Translations under genes and position numbers: made by a program | Shown: positions 18,117 through 27,256 of the stretch, one piece after another | Layout: the number at the start of each line of letters is the position of its first letter | Position numbering within the stretch: position 1 is the first letter of the stretch | Notes under the pieces: model-generated | What the model saw: the letters and a program-made list of their open reading frames with translations, nothing else | Told to the model about the DNA's origin: nothing | Databases searched by the model: none | DNA from: Chromatiales bacterium | Lineage (GTDB): Bacteria; Pseudomonadota; Gammaproteobacteria; Steroidobacterales; GCA-2729495 | DNA length: 64,000 bases | NCBI GenBank assembly: GCA_016789845.1 | Contig: JAEUQA010000062.1 | Location: 124,001-188,000, forward strand | Direction: 5' to 3'

Positions 18117-18148
18117 CCCGGCCGCCGGGCTGGCGCCCGGCGGCCGGG
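18117..18148. terminator. Bidirectional terminator-like hairpin between convergent genes
   Basis: The perfect 14-bp arms CCCGGCCGCCGGGC (18117-18130) and its complement (18135-18148) flank a TGGC loop. It sits in the 54-base gap between the barrel gene (plus) and the Spy-like gene (minus), the expected place for a shared terminator. No poly-T tail is present on either side. The core stem is shared with 7267-7296. Confidence 0.7.
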
Positions 18149-18160
18149 GATAATCGGGCT

Positions 18161-18697
18161 CTAGCGGGCGGGTGGCGTGATCGGCTGGGAGGACGGGGCC
18201 TGGGGCACCAGCGGGATCTGGTCGGCAAGCACGAAGTTGCCGATCGCATCCAGCTTGTTCTCGATCTGGTAGAACCGGGCCAGTTTCACCTCCGGTATCG
18301 CCTTGCGGAACTTGCGCAGGTAGCTCTTCCGGGTCTTCACTACCTTCTCCTGGTACTTGAGCATGTCGCCGATCAGCTGCCTGGCGGTCTCGTCGCTGAG
18401 GTTCTCGTAGCTGGCGGCGTAGTCGGTGATCACCTTCACCCGCAGGTCGCCGGCAGCCTTCATGTCCAGCATGTACTGGTCGTAGACGGGCCAGAAGGCC
18501 TTGCTCTCATCGGCCGTCAGGGACAGTCCCTGGCTGATGAGCAGCTTGCGCTCGGACTGGATGATCGTCCGGGCCTCCTCGACGGCCCCGTTGAGCTCGG
18601 CGAAGGTCGGGTTGACCTGGGCGGCTGCCAGCGACGGCAGGGCCAGGGAGGCCAGGCCATTGGCGATCATGGCCATGGCAAGGATGGTGGGTTTCAT
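18161..18697 (-). CDS. Periplasmic Spy/CpxP-like helical protein
   Basis: 178 aa with a signal peptide (MIANGLASLALPSLAAAQ). The mature part is helical and charged, with LTADESKAFWPVYDQYMLDMK and FRKAIPEVKLARFYQIENKLD. The 'L(T)..E...FWPVY' and 'P..K.ARFYQIE.K' patterns resemble the Spy/CpxP/LTXXQ-like superfamily of periplasmic chaperones and stress sensors. The match is by pattern only. It is monocistronic, convergent with the barrel gene and divergent from the patatin gene. Confidence 0.65.
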   Translation of the reverse strand: MKPTILAMAMIANGLASLALPSLAAAQVNPTFAELNGAVEEARTIIQSERKLLISQGLSLTADESKAFWPVYDQYMLDMKAAGDLRVKVITDYAASYENLSDETARQLIGDMLKYQEKVVKTRKSYLRKFRKAIPEVKLARFYQIENKLDAIGNFVLADQIPLVPQAPSSQPITPPAR

Positions 18698-18888
18698 GGT
18701 TCGCGCCCTCTGTGGGTGGATTGGGGGGCGGTAGTCTAGGGTGCCGCGGAGCCCATTGTCACCGGCACCGGATGCCGCTCAGGATGTACACCGGATAGGC
18801 CCGGGCATTGTATATTCTGCGCGCCCCCGGATGCACCGGCTCCGGTTGCCACGATACAGGCCGTTGGGCGGGAAAGGTTGGCCTCTAC

Positions 18889-21165
18889 ATGAGTGCGTCA
18901 TACAGGATCCTGGCCGGCACTGGTCTCGCCGTGCTCGGGCTGGTTGCCACGGCCCAAGTCGTCGCACAGGAGCCCGCCACAGGGGCGGCGGCCGAACTCC
19001 GTCCGGCGGGGCGTCCCCGCATCGGCCTGGTCCTCGGCGGCGGCGGCGCCAAGGGCGCGGCCCACATCGGCGTGCTCCGGGTGCTCGACGAGCTGCACAT
19101 CCCCGTCGACTGCGTGACGGGCACCAGCATGGGCGCGCTGGTGGGCGGTACTTTCGCGTCCGGCATGCCGCCGGAGGAGATCGAGAAGGCCGTGCTCGGC
19201 ATCAACTGGTCCCGCACGGTCGGCGCCGAGGGCCTCCGGGACCGGACGCCCATCCACCGGAAGCTGGCCGGCATCACCTACACCAACAGTCTCGACCTCG
19301 GGATCAAGGGCGGCTCGATCACTACCGCGAGCGGACTGCTGAAGACCCAGGACATCGAGGACGTCATCCGGGGCCTCGTGGCCGGCGCCCGCTACACCGA
19401 GAATTTCGATGACCTGCCCATCCCGTTCCGGGCCGTGGCCACGGATATGCTGGCGGGCGAGATGGTGGTGCTCGAGGGCGGCGACCTCTCGGTCGCGATG
19501 CGGGCCAGCATGGCGGTGCCGGGCGCGTTCTCACCCGTCCTGGTCGACGACAGGATCCTGTCCGACGGCGGCATGATGCGTAACCTGCCGGTGGACATCG
19601 CCCGGAACCTCTGCGCTGACGTGGTGATTGCCGTGTCGCTGTCCTCGCCCCCGCCCAAGGCCGCGGACCTGACCGCCGCCCTGACGCTGGCGGGTCGTTC
19701 GCTGGACGTCATGATCGACGCGAACCAGAAGGCCCAGATTGCCAGCCTGACGGCCCAGGATGTCAGTATCGTCGTGCCCATGGGCGACATCGGTTCGGCC
19801 GCTTTCGACCGTGTGCCCGATGCCGTGCCCCTCGGCCGGGAGGCGGCGCTCGGGATGCGGGAGCAGCTGTCCCGGCTCTCGGTGCCGGAGGACGAGTACC
19901 TGGCCTGGCGCCAGTCGGTTACCCGGCAGGGAGCGCAATCGGCCCGGCTGGCTGGCGTGGAGATCAAGGGGCTGAAGCGCGTCAACCCGGACTACGTGCG
20001 GACCCAGCTGCGGAGCGTGAAGCCCGGCGCGGTGGTCACCCGGTCGGAACTCCTGGAGGATACGGGGAGGATCTATGCCCTGGGTGACTTCGAGAAGGTT
20101 TCGTACCGGCAGACCGGCCCGGCCGATGCGCGGGTCCTGGAGATCACGCCGGTGGAGAAGTCCTGGGGGCCGGACTTCGTCCGCTTCGACCTCGGCCTCG
20201 CCGGCGACGCGGATGGCGGCATCGAGGCCCTGCTGCGCGTCGATCACAACCGCACCTGGCTGAACCCGCGCGGGGGCGAGTGGCACAGCTCGGTGCAGAT
20301 CGGCGAGCAGTGGCTGGTGGAGACTGACCTCTACCAGCCGCTCGATGTCCCGCAGCGCTTCTTCGTGCAGCCGCTCGCGCGGTTCGAGCGCAATTTCGAG
20401 AACATCTATAACGACGGCGACCGGGTCGCCCGCTACATCCTCAGCGAACTCTATGGCCAGGTGGACGTCGGGATGAACTTCGATACCCGCGCCCAGGTCC
20501 GGCTGGGCGTGCGCAGTGGCTGGCTTGACACGGAACTGGACACGGGCCCGACGGTGCTGCCGGAGGGTGATCGGGAGGCCGACTCCAGCCTGCAGCTCCG
20601 CCTGGTGTACGACACCCGGGACGCGGTTGGCCTGCCGACCCGGGGCACGTTCATCAATGCGCGGCTGGTGAGTTCGGACGACTGGCTGGGAGGCGAGCAG
20701 GACTATGGCCTCCTGGAGGGCGTGATCACCAAGTCCTTCCCCTTCCGGGGCGACGCGCTCAGCCTGATCTTCGGTGGCGGCGACAGGCTCAGCGGCACCC
20801 TGCCACCGACCCAGGAATTCCAGCTCGGCGGCATCCGGACCTTCCCGGGACTGCAGCGCGGCGAGCTGCGTGGCGACAGCTACTGGTTCGCCGGGTCGAG
20901 CTATTACTGGAAGATGGCGGACATCCAGTCGCTCTTCGGCCAGGCGCTCTACGCGGGCCTCCGGCTCCAGGGTGGCCGCATGGGCAACCGCATCGACAAC
21001 ATTGCCGATGGCGCGCTCTATGGCGTGTCGGGTTCCGTGGGCGGCCGTACGCCCGTGGGGCCGTTCATCCTGTCGCTGGGCTGGGTGGACAACGGCAGCG
21101 TCCAGCTGCAGCTCGCGATCGGCCGGCCCATTTCCGAGGGTTCGATTCTCGACGAGATCCGATGA
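18889..21165 (+). CDS. Patatin-like phospholipase with Omp85-type barrel (PlpD-like, type Vd autotransporter)
   Basis: 758 aa. A signal peptide (to about residue 27) leads to a patatin domain with oxyanion motif GGGGAKG (50-56), nucleophile motif GTSMG (Ser80) and catalytic DGG (Asp226). A POTRA domain (VEIKGLKRVNPDYVRTQL...) follows, then a C-terminal 16-strand surface-antigen barrel with signature FQLGGIRTFPGL. This is the PlpD/type Vd layout, where the lipase is delivered across or anchored at the outer membrane and acts on phospholipids. The start at 18889 is chosen for the signal peptide; AAAGG lies about 11 bases upstream. Its stop overlaps the AsmA start by ATGA. Confidence 0.93.
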   Translation: MSASYRILAGTGLAVLGLVATAQVVAQEPATGAAAELRPAGRPRIGLVLGGGGAKGAAHIGVLRVLDELHIPVDCVTGTSMGALVGGTFASGMPPEEIEKAVLGINWSRTVGAEGLRDRTPIHRKLAGITYTNSLDLGIKGGSITTASGLLKTQDIEDVIRGLVAGARYTENFDDLPIPFRAVATDMLAGEMVVLEGGDLSVAMRASMAVPGAFSPVLVDDRILSDGGMMRNLPVDIARNLCADVVIAVSLSSPPPKAADLTAALTLAGRSLDVMIDANQKAQIASLTAQDVSIVVPMGDIGSAAFDRVPDAVPLGREAALGMREQLSRLSVPEDEYLAWRQSVTRQGAQSARLAGVEIKGLKRVNPDYVRTQLRSVKPGAVVTRSELLEDTGRIYALGDFEKVSYRQTGPADARVLEITPVEKSWGPDFVRFDLGLAGDADGGIEALLRVDHNRTWLNPRGGEWHSSVQIGEQWLVETDLYQPLDVPQRFFVQPLARFERNFENIYNDGDRVARYILSELYGQVDVGMNFDTRAQVRLGVRSGWLDTELDTGPTVLPEGDREADSSLQLRLVYDTRDAVGLPTRGTFINARLVSSDDWLGGEQDYGLLEGVITKSFPFRGDALSLIFGGGDRLSGTLPPTQEFQLGGIRTFPGLQRGELRGDSYWFAGSSYYWKMADIQSLFGQALYAGLRLQGGRMGNRIDNIADGALYGVSGSVGGRTPVGPFILSLGWVDNGSVQLQLAIGRPISEGSILDEIR

Positions 21166-24100
21166 GGCCAGGCCGCCTGCTCCTGGCGGCGCTGGTCGCC
21201 GTCCTGCTGCTCACTGCGGCAATGGCGCTGGCGTTCTTCACGGTGGACTTCGGCGGCTTAAGCAGGCCGCTGATCCGCTGGGCCAGCGGGCAACTGCAAC
21301 GGCCGCTCGTGATCGACGGCCCGGTTTCCATCCGGGCTGGCCACACGCTGCGCTTCAGCGCCGAGGGTATCCGCCTCGCCAACGTCGCCTGGGGCAGTCG
21401 CGGCGACATGCTCCGGGTTGGCCGGCTGACCATCGAGATTGATACGGCATCCCTCATCAACCGGCCCGTGATCGTGCGCCGGATCGAGGTGGATGGCCTC
21501 GACCTGCTGCTGGAGCGGCGGGCCGATGGCGCCAACAACTGGGAATTCGCGCCAGACTCCGCCGAGTCGAAGTTCACCTGGCCCGAGTCCCTGCCGGTGG
21601 TGGTGGATGGCGTGTCGCTGCCGGGTGCCCGCGTCCGGTTCATCGGGCCTCGGCTCGACCGGCCACTGGACCTGCGCTTCGACAGCCTGGAGCAGCGACG
21701 GGTGGCGGGTGGCATGCTCGGGCTGGCCGGGAAGGGCACGGCCAACGACGAGCCGATCAGCCTCGAGGCGCAGGCCGGGCCCTTCGAGCGCCTGGTGGCC
21801 GGGCGTGACTTCAGCGTGGCGCTCGATGGCCGTCTGGGCGAGCTCGCCGTGGGCCTCGATCTCCGCGTGGACGACATTGCGCGTCCGGTCAATACCGAGC
21901 TGGATCTGGATGTCCGCGGCCCGGGCGCGGAGTACCTGACGACCCGGTTCGGCGTGCGGAACCTGGGTTCCGGTCCACTGTCGCTCAAGGGTGTGGTCCG
22001 CCCGTCGGGCGACGGTGCCGGCGTGGAGGGCGAGCTGACGGGGGACATCGGCCAGTTCACGATCAAGGTCCGCGGCGAGCTCGCCGACCCGGCCGTGATG
22101 AGCAGGGCCCGCGTCGCGCTCGAGATCGACGGCCCGGACCTGAGCTTCGCGGGCGGACTGGCCGGTGTGGACCGGTTGCCGGCCGAGCCGTTCCGCCTGA
22201 CGGCAGCCCTCGACCGGGCAGGCGAACGGCTCCGGATAGACGACGCGACGCTCACCGTGGCGGACGCCAGTGCCAGCCTGAATGGCACCGTGGCGCAGTA
22301 CACGGCACTGAAGGGCAACGACCTGGAGCTCCGGTTTCGCGGTGCCGACCTGGGGCGCTTTCGCGCCTTCCTGTCGCTGCCGCCCTCGCTGGGGGGCGCC
22401 TTCGATATTTCCGGCACGCTCAGGTCCGGCGATGGCGGTGAGCTGATCAACGTCAGCGCCACGACGGTCCTCGGCGCAGCCACACTCTCCGGCCGGCTCG
22501 GCGCCAGCCCCGATTTCTACGGCACACGCCTCGAGTTGACGACCTCCGGTCCGAGCCTCGCCCGCGTTGGCGAGGTCGCCGGCCTGGAGGGCCTGCCCGC
22601 TGTCGACTTTGCGGCAACCGCCGAGGTGGAGTGGACGGCCAATGGCACCCTGGTCCGCAAGGGTCAGCTGCGTGGCGGGCGCGACCAGCTGGGCCTCGAC
22701 GGGCTCGTGGCCAATGAGCCGCTGGGTCCCGGCACGGATGTCACCTGGTCGCTCCGCGGTCCCGACCTCCGCCAGCTGGCGGCGGACTTCCGCATTGACG
22801 ACTTGCCCGCTGGCGCCTTCGACCTGCGTGGCCGGCTGCGCCGGGAGCCGCGCGTGTCCCGGCTGGACGACGTGCGGGGCACCGTCGCCGGCGCGAACCT
22901 GCTCCTGTCGGGCCGCGTTGCCGACCAGCCGAAGGTCGGCACGACCCTGGATCTCTCGCTGGAGGGCCCGCGGCTCGAGGCCTTCGCCGGGCTGGTCCCA
23001 GGCTACAAGCTGCCCCCCGGGGAGTTCCGCGTGGCAGGCAGCCTGGCACTCACGCCGAAGCGCCTCCGACTGACCCGGATGCAGGTCGCTGCCGCAGGCG
23101 CCCAGGGCACGGTGGATGCCGACCTCGAGCTGCCGCTCAGCGCCGTCCGGGGCGAGTTCCGGGTGGTGGCAAAGGGCAGGGACGTCACGCCCTTCCTGCC
23201 CCGTCTCGGCTCCGCGCGGTCCACGGCAGTGCCCTTCGACCTGCGCGTGGGCGGCCAGGCCCAGGGCGGTGGTGCCTGGACGCTCGACGAGGCGGAGTTC
23301 AGCACGGACGCCGGACGAATCAGCGGCAGCGGCAGGCTCGACTGGGCGCCGGATTTCTCGGCCACCGCACTCAAGTTGGTGGCGAGCACCCGGGATCTCG
23401 CGGCAGCCGGCCGGCTCGTCGCCCTGGACCTGCCGGCCCAGCCCTTCGACCTGACCGCCGAGTTCACCGGCACGCCGACCGCGTTCAGGGTCGAGCGGGC
23501 CACGGGCCGGCTCGGGGCGACGGACTTCGACGGTAAGCTGCAGCTCGAGCTCGGGAAGCGCACGGTGCTGGACGTGGATTTCCGCTCGGACCTCCTGGAC
23601 CTCACCCCCTTCTTCGGCGAGTCCGCACCGGTGGCCACGGCTGCGCCGGCGGCTCCGCCCGGACCCGCGCGCCGCCGCGCCAGCCCAAGGTTGATCCCCG
23701 ATACGCCGATCCCGCTGGCCTGGCTCGACCGGGTTGACGGTTCGCTGGCAGTGCAGGCCAGTCGGGCGCTGTTCGCCACCGTCGCGCTGGACGACCTGCG
23801 CATGACCGCCCGGCTGAAGGACGGCGCCCTGACGCTCGACTCGCTGGAGATGAAGGCACCGCCCGACGGCCGTCTCAGCATGCACGGCCAGATCGAGAAA
23901 CGGGCGCGGGGCGCGGCCATGCAACTGGCTGCCCGCGGCACGGGCGTGCGGCTGGCCCGGCTGGATGACACTCCCACCGTGCGCAATGCGCGGCCCCGCG
24001 CCGAAATCGACATGGAATTCGCCGGCGAAGGCGCCACCTGGCGCGAACTGGCCCAGTCCCTCGATGGCGGGTTCCGGCTGACGACCGGGGCGGGGTCCAT

Positions 24101-24635
24101 ACCCGCACGAAGCCTCGATGTGCTGTTCGGCGGACTCTGGCGGGACCTGGTCACCACGGTCGTGCCGGGCATGGCGAGCAGGGAGGCCACCAGCGTGCGC
24201 TGCATGGCCGCCTTCGTCACGGCGACCGGTGGCGTGTTGCGGTCCGCGCCCGCGGTGGTACTGCAGACCGACAGGGTCAACATCATTACCCGCGGCTCGA
24301 TCGATTTCCGGACGGAGCAGCTCGAGCTCTTCCTGAACACGGCCCCCCGGCGCGGGCGGGTGGACGTGACCGTCGCCGAGATCGTCAACCCGTACCTGAA
24401 GGTCACTGGCTCGCTGGCCGAGCCCGGCATCGGGGTCGACCCGAAGGGCGTGCTCTTCACCGGCGGGGCCGCGGTCGCCACGGCCGGGATCTCGATCCTG
24501 GCCAAGGGCGTGTGGGACCGGATGTTCCGGGCCGAGGATCCCTGCGCGGTGGCCGCGGAAGAGGCAGAGCGCCTGGAGTCTGGTGAGGATTCCCAGCGGA
24601 AGACCCTGATTCCGTGGTCAGGAAGCCGGCGGTAG
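21162..24635 (+). CDS. AsmA-family inner-membrane-anchored protein
   Basis: 1157 aa. One N-terminal membrane helix (LLLAALVAVLLLTAAMALAFF) anchors a very long periplasmic, beta-rich repeat region, with LSRPLIRWASGQLQRPLVIDG and LRVGRLTIEIDTASLINRPV near the start and an AsmA-type C-terminal domain (VNIITRGSIDFRTEQLELF...). Relatives such as AsmA, YhdP and TamB are thought to bridge the periplasm and move phospholipids. Its ATG overlaps the stop of the patatin-barrel gene, so lipid supply and lipid hydrolysis at the outer membrane may be linked; that is inference. The Pro/Ala-rich stretch near 820-850 is probably a linker. Confidence 0.9.
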   Translation: MRPGRLLLAALVAVLLLTAAMALAFFTVDFGGLSRPLIRWASGQLQRPLVIDGPVSIRAGHTLRFSAEGIRLANVAWGSRGDMLRVGRLTIEIDTASLINRPVIVRRIEVDGLDLLLERRADGANNWEFAPDSAESKFTWPESLPVVVDGVSLPGARVRFIGPRLDRPLDLRFDSLEQRRVAGGMLGLAGKGTANDEPISLEAQAGPFERLVAGRDFSVALDGRLGELAVGLDLRVDDIARPVNTELDLDVRGPGAEYLTTRFGVRNLGSGPLSLKGVVRPSGDGAGVEGELTGDIGQFTIKVRGELADPAVMSRARVALEIDGPDLSFAGGLAGVDRLPAEPFRLTAALDRAGERLRIDDATLTVADASASLNGTVAQYTALKGNDLELRFRGADLGRFRAFLSLPPSLGGAFDISGTLRSGDGGELINVSATTVLGAATLSGRLGASPDFYGTRLELTTSGPSLARVGEVAGLEGLPAVDFAATAEVEWTANGTLVRKGQLRGGRDQLGLDGLVANEPLGPGTDVTWSLRGPDLRQLAADFRIDDLPAGAFDLRGRLRREPRVSRLDDVRGTVAGANLLLSGRVADQPKVGTTLDLSLEGPRLEAFAGLVPGYKLPPGEFRVAGSLALTPKRLRLTRMQVAAAGAQGTVDADLELPLSAVRGEFRVVAKGRDVTPFLPRLGSARSTAVPFDLRVGGQAQGGGAWTLDEAEFSTDAGRISGSGRLDWAPDFSATALKLVASTRDLAAAGRLVALDLPAQPFDLTAEFTGTPTAFRVERATGRLGATDFDGKLQLELGKRTVLDVDFRSDLLDLTPFFGESAPVATAAPAAPPGPARRRASPRLIPDTPIPLAWLDRVDGSLAVQASRALFATVALDDLRMTARLKDGALTLDSLEMKAPPDGRLSMHGQIEKRARGAAMQLAARGTGVRLARLDDTPTVRNARPRAEIDMEFAGEGATWRELAQSLDGGFRLTTGAGSIPARSLDVLFGGLWRDLVTTVVPGMASREATSVRCMAAFVTATGGVLRSAPAVVLQTDRVNIITRGSIDFRTEQLELFLNTAPRRGRVDVTVAEIVNPYLKVTGSLAEPGIGVDPKGVLFTGGAAVATAGISILAKGVWDRMFRAEDPCAVAAEEAERLESGEDSQRKTLIPWSGSRR

Positions 24636-24706
24636 CGGCGGGAAACGGCTCCTGGGCTAACATCGCCGGCGAGTGTCCGAGTTCACCGCCTGCGGGGAGA
24701 ATGACC

Positions 24707-26245
24707 ATGCGTGCTGCTGTCCTGCTGTTGCTTGCGACCCTGCTGGTGGCCGGGTGCGCGGACAGCAGTGACGAGCAGGCCTCGATCGAAAGGGCGCCGG
24801 GACCACCTAACGGGGCACCGGCCGACGAGCCCCTGCCCCCACTGGCCTACGAGTCGGCGCTGCCCGAGTCCGTGCGCGCCGAGCTCAACAGGTCCTTCAA
24901 GGGCGACCTGGACGAGATGGTGCAGCGCCGCCTCGTCCGCATCGGCGTCACCTTCAACCGCACCCACTACTTCGTCGACCAGGGGGTCCAGCGGGGCGTC
25001 GCCTACGAGTACGGCAGGCTCATGGAAGAGGAGCTGAACAGGCGGCGCAAGACTGGAAACCTCAAGGTTTCCTTCTGGTTCGTGCCCCTGCCCCGGGACC
25101 AGCTCCTGCCCGCGCTCGTGGACGGCAAGGTGGACATGGTCATGGCGCAGCTGACCGTCACCCCGGAGCGCCAGAAGCTCGTGGATTTCACGAATCCCAC
25201 CCGGGAGGGCGTGAACGAGATCCTGGTGACGGGTCCCGGCGCCCCCCCGATCGCGACGGTCGACGACCTGTCCGGGCAGGAGGTGTTCGTCCGCCGGACC
25301 AGCAGCTACTACCAGAGCCTGCTCGCGCTCAACCAGCGCCTGAAGGCCGCCGGCAGGCCGCCAGTTGCCATGGAGGAAGCGCCCGAGAACCTCGAAGACG
25401 AGGACCTGCTGGAGATGGTCAACGCCGGCCTGGTCGGGATGACCGTCGTCGACAATTACCTCGCGGACTTCTGGAAGCAGGTCTTGCCGGACCTGACGGT
25501 GCATGACGGGGTGGCGGTGCGGACGGGCGGCAGGCTGGCCGTCGCGATCCGCAAGAACAGCCCGCAGCTCGCTGCGGGGCTGAACGGCATCATTGCCGAG
25601 TACGGCCTGGGCACCGCGTTCGGCAACATGATGGAGCAGCGCTACCTGCAGGGCACGAAGTACGTGAGGAACGCCACGTCGGAGGCGGAGCGCGCGAAGT
25701 TCCTGGCACTGATCGGGATGTTCAGAAGGTACAGCGACCAGTACGGCATGGATTACCTGCTGATGGCCGCCCAGGGCTTCCAGGAGTCGGGCCTCGACCA
25801 GTCGGTGAAGAGCCAGGTCGGCGCGATCGGCGTCATGCAGGTGATGCCGACCACCGGGAAGGAACTGAAGGTAGGCGACATCTCCAAGATCGAGCCCAAC
25901 ATCCACGCGGGCGTGAAGTACATCCGGTGGGTAGTGGACACCTACTACAAGGACGAGCCCATGGACCGGCTCAACAAGGGGCTCTTTGCCTTCGCCTCCT
26001 ACAACGCCGGCCCCGGGCGCATCCGCCAGCTGCGGCGCGAGGCGGAGAAGCGCGGCCTCGATCCCAACGTGTGGTTCGGCAACGTGGAGCAGATCGCGTC
26101 GGAGCGCATCGGGCGCGAGACGGTGACCTACGTGAGCAACATCTACAAGTACTACGTGGCCTACCGTCTCGTCCTGGAGGAGAAGGAGAGGCGGGAGGCG
26201 GCGAAGAAGGAGATCGGGGCGGCGGGCGCAAAGCCGGCCCGGTAG
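24707..26245 (+). CDS. mltF: Membrane-bound lytic murein transglycosylase F-like lipoprotein
   Basis: 512 aa. The lipobox LVAGC places the lipidated Cys at 17. An extracellular solute-binding (SBP_bac_3-like) domain covers about residues 60-320 (for example PALVDGKVDMVMAQLTVTPER), followed by an SLT lysozyme-like domain with catalytic Glu in GFQESGLDQ, then GVMQVMPTT and YNAGPGRIRQL. This is the MltF domain order. It cleaves peptidoglycan to 1,6-anhydromuropeptides; the first domain may regulate it. I start at 24707 because GGGGAG is 7 bases away; the ATG at 24701 would be too close. Downstream lies a 200-base gap holding a DUF3604 relic. Confidence 0.9.
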   Translation: MRAAVLLLLATLLVAGCADSSDEQASIERAPGPPNGAPADEPLPPLAYESALPESVRAELNRSFKGDLDEMVQRRLVRIGVTFNRTHYFVDQGVQRGVAYEYGRLMEEELNRRRKTGNLKVSFWFVPLPRDQLLPALVDGKVDMVMAQLTVTPERQKLVDFTNPTREGVNEILVTGPGAPPIATVDDLSGQEVFVRRTSSYYQSLLALNQRLKAAGRPPVAMEEAPENLEDEDLLEMVNAGLVGMTVVDNYLADFWKQVLPDLTVHDGVAVRTGGRLAVAIRKNSPQLAAGLNGIIAEYGLGTAFGNMMEQRYLQGTKYVRNATSEAERAKFLALIGMFRRYSDQYGMDYLLMAAQGFQESGLDQSVKSQVGAIGVMQVMPTTGKELKVGDISKIEPNIHAGVKYIRWVVDTYYKDEPMDRLNKGLFAFASYNAGPGRIRQLRREAEKRGLDPNVWFGNVEQIASERIGRETVTYVSNIYKYYVAYRLVLEEKERREAAKKEIGAAGAKPAR

Positions 26246-26389
26246 CTGGCTCCTGCGGCCGGCCTGCTCCCGGGCGGCTACCGCTGTACCCCCGCGGCCG
26301 GTGCGGCCCTACCCCTGATGCAACGCGGCGGGGGTCGGCATACACTAGCGCGCGAGCCGCCGCCACGAGGAACTCGCCCTCTACTCACC

Positions 26390-26427
26390 GGTCAGGCCTA
26401 CACCTCACCCATCTGGTACACGCCATA
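26390..26427 (+). pseudogene. Relic of a DUF3604 gene C-terminus
   Basis: In one frame these bases read G-QAYTSPIWYTP followed by a TAA stop at 26426-26428. The intact DUF3604 protein downstream ends RAYTSPIWYSP-stop (29107-29140), so 9 of the last 10 residues are identical, with several silent codon differences. Similarity fades upstream (only a weak PP...P match) and no open frame remains. It lies just before the barrel gene that itself precedes the intact DUF3604 gene. Confidence 0.6.
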
Positions 26428-26445
26428 ATGAACAGGATTGTATCC

Positions 26446-27189
26446 ATGAAGCTCTTCCCGGCCGCCGCGCTGGCGGTATTGACTGCGTCACCCGCGTTCG
26501 CCGCCGACGGCGACTGGCAGCACACCGCTGTCCTCTACATGATCGGTGCCGGCATCGATGGCACCGCCGGCGTCGGCCCCGTCGAAGGCGACGTGGATGT
26601 CAGCTTCGGCGACATCCTCGACAGCCTGGAATTCGGGGCGATGGCCGCCTACCGGGGCGACAACGGCCCGTTCGCTGTCGTGGCCGATTTCATCTACATG
26701 GACCTGGAGACGGACAAGAACGGCCTCGGACCCTTCGGCCAGACCCGGACGACGGTGGAGCTGGAGCAGCTGATCTCGGAGCTGGATGCCTCCATTGCCG
26801 TGACGGACCGTCTGGACGCCTACGTTGGTGTCCGGTACTGGGACGTGGACTCCACCGTGACCGTGGTCGGCGGCGGCCCCCTGGGTGAGGACATCAGCGG
26901 GTCACTGAGTGAGGACTGGGTGGACGTCATCTATGGCCTCCGCTACGCCTGGCCCATCAGCGCCAACTGGACGCTGATCGTGCGTGGCGACGTTGCGCCC
27001 CTGGGCACGGGCAGCGACTTCAGCTGGCACAGCAGCGCCTTCGCGGACTGGCGCCTCGGCGAGCACGCCAGCGTGCTCATCGGCTTCCGCTGGCTCGACG
27101 TGGACTACGACGACGGCGAGGGCGCCAACCGGTTCCTGATGGACGTGAGCGAGGGAGGCCCGACCGTCGGCTTCGCCTGGACGTTCTGA
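26446..27189 (+). CDS. Outer-membrane beta-barrel protein
   Basis: 247 aa. The start at 26446 gives a textbook signal peptide (KLFPAAALAVLTASPAFA) with AGGA 9 bases upstream; a longer ATG at 26428 has no ribosome site. The mature protein is a run of amphipathic strands (FGAMAAYRGDNGPFAVVADFIYMDL, LDAYVGVRYWDVDS, ASVLIGFRWLDVDYDDG) ending in FAWTF with a terminal Phe, so an eight-stranded barrel is likely. The ligand is unknown. It sits 67 bases before the DUF3604 gene, with a nested palindrome between them. Confidence 0.8.
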   Translation: MKLFPAAALAVLTASPAFAADGDWQHTAVLYMIGAGIDGTAGVGPVEGDVDVSFGDILDSLEFGAMAAYRGDNGPFAVVADFIYMDLETDKNGLGPFGQTRTTVELEQLISELDASIAVTDRLDAYVGVRYWDVDSTVTVVGGGPLGEDISGSLSEDWVDVIYGLRYAWPISANWTLIVRGDVAPLGTGSDFSWHSSAFADWRLGEHASVLIGFRWLDVDYDDGEGANRFLMDVSEGGPTVGFAWTF

Positions 27190-27195
27190 TTTATC

Positions 27196-27237
27196 GGGGT
27201 CAGACCCCAAATAGCACGCTAATTGGGGTCTGACCCC
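27196..27237. repeat. Nested palindromic element (REP-like)
   Basis: Two 13-base units, GGGGTCAGACCCC (27196-27208) and GGGGTCTGACCCC (27225-27237), are each almost perfect palindromes and are exact reverse complements of each other, separated by 16 bases. The element fills the gap between the barrel and DUF3604 genes and is followed by GTTTT. It could act as a terminator for the barrel gene or as a dispersed repeat. No second copy is seen in this window. Confidence 0.8.
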
Positions 27238-27256
27238 GTTTTGCAGGGTGAGTCTC

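Noticed and set aside
21258..23924. An 888-codon minus-strand open frame antisense to the AsmA gene
   Set aside because: It is the shadow of a strong AsmA gene. The translation is low-complexity and shows no family motif; composition alone explains the length.
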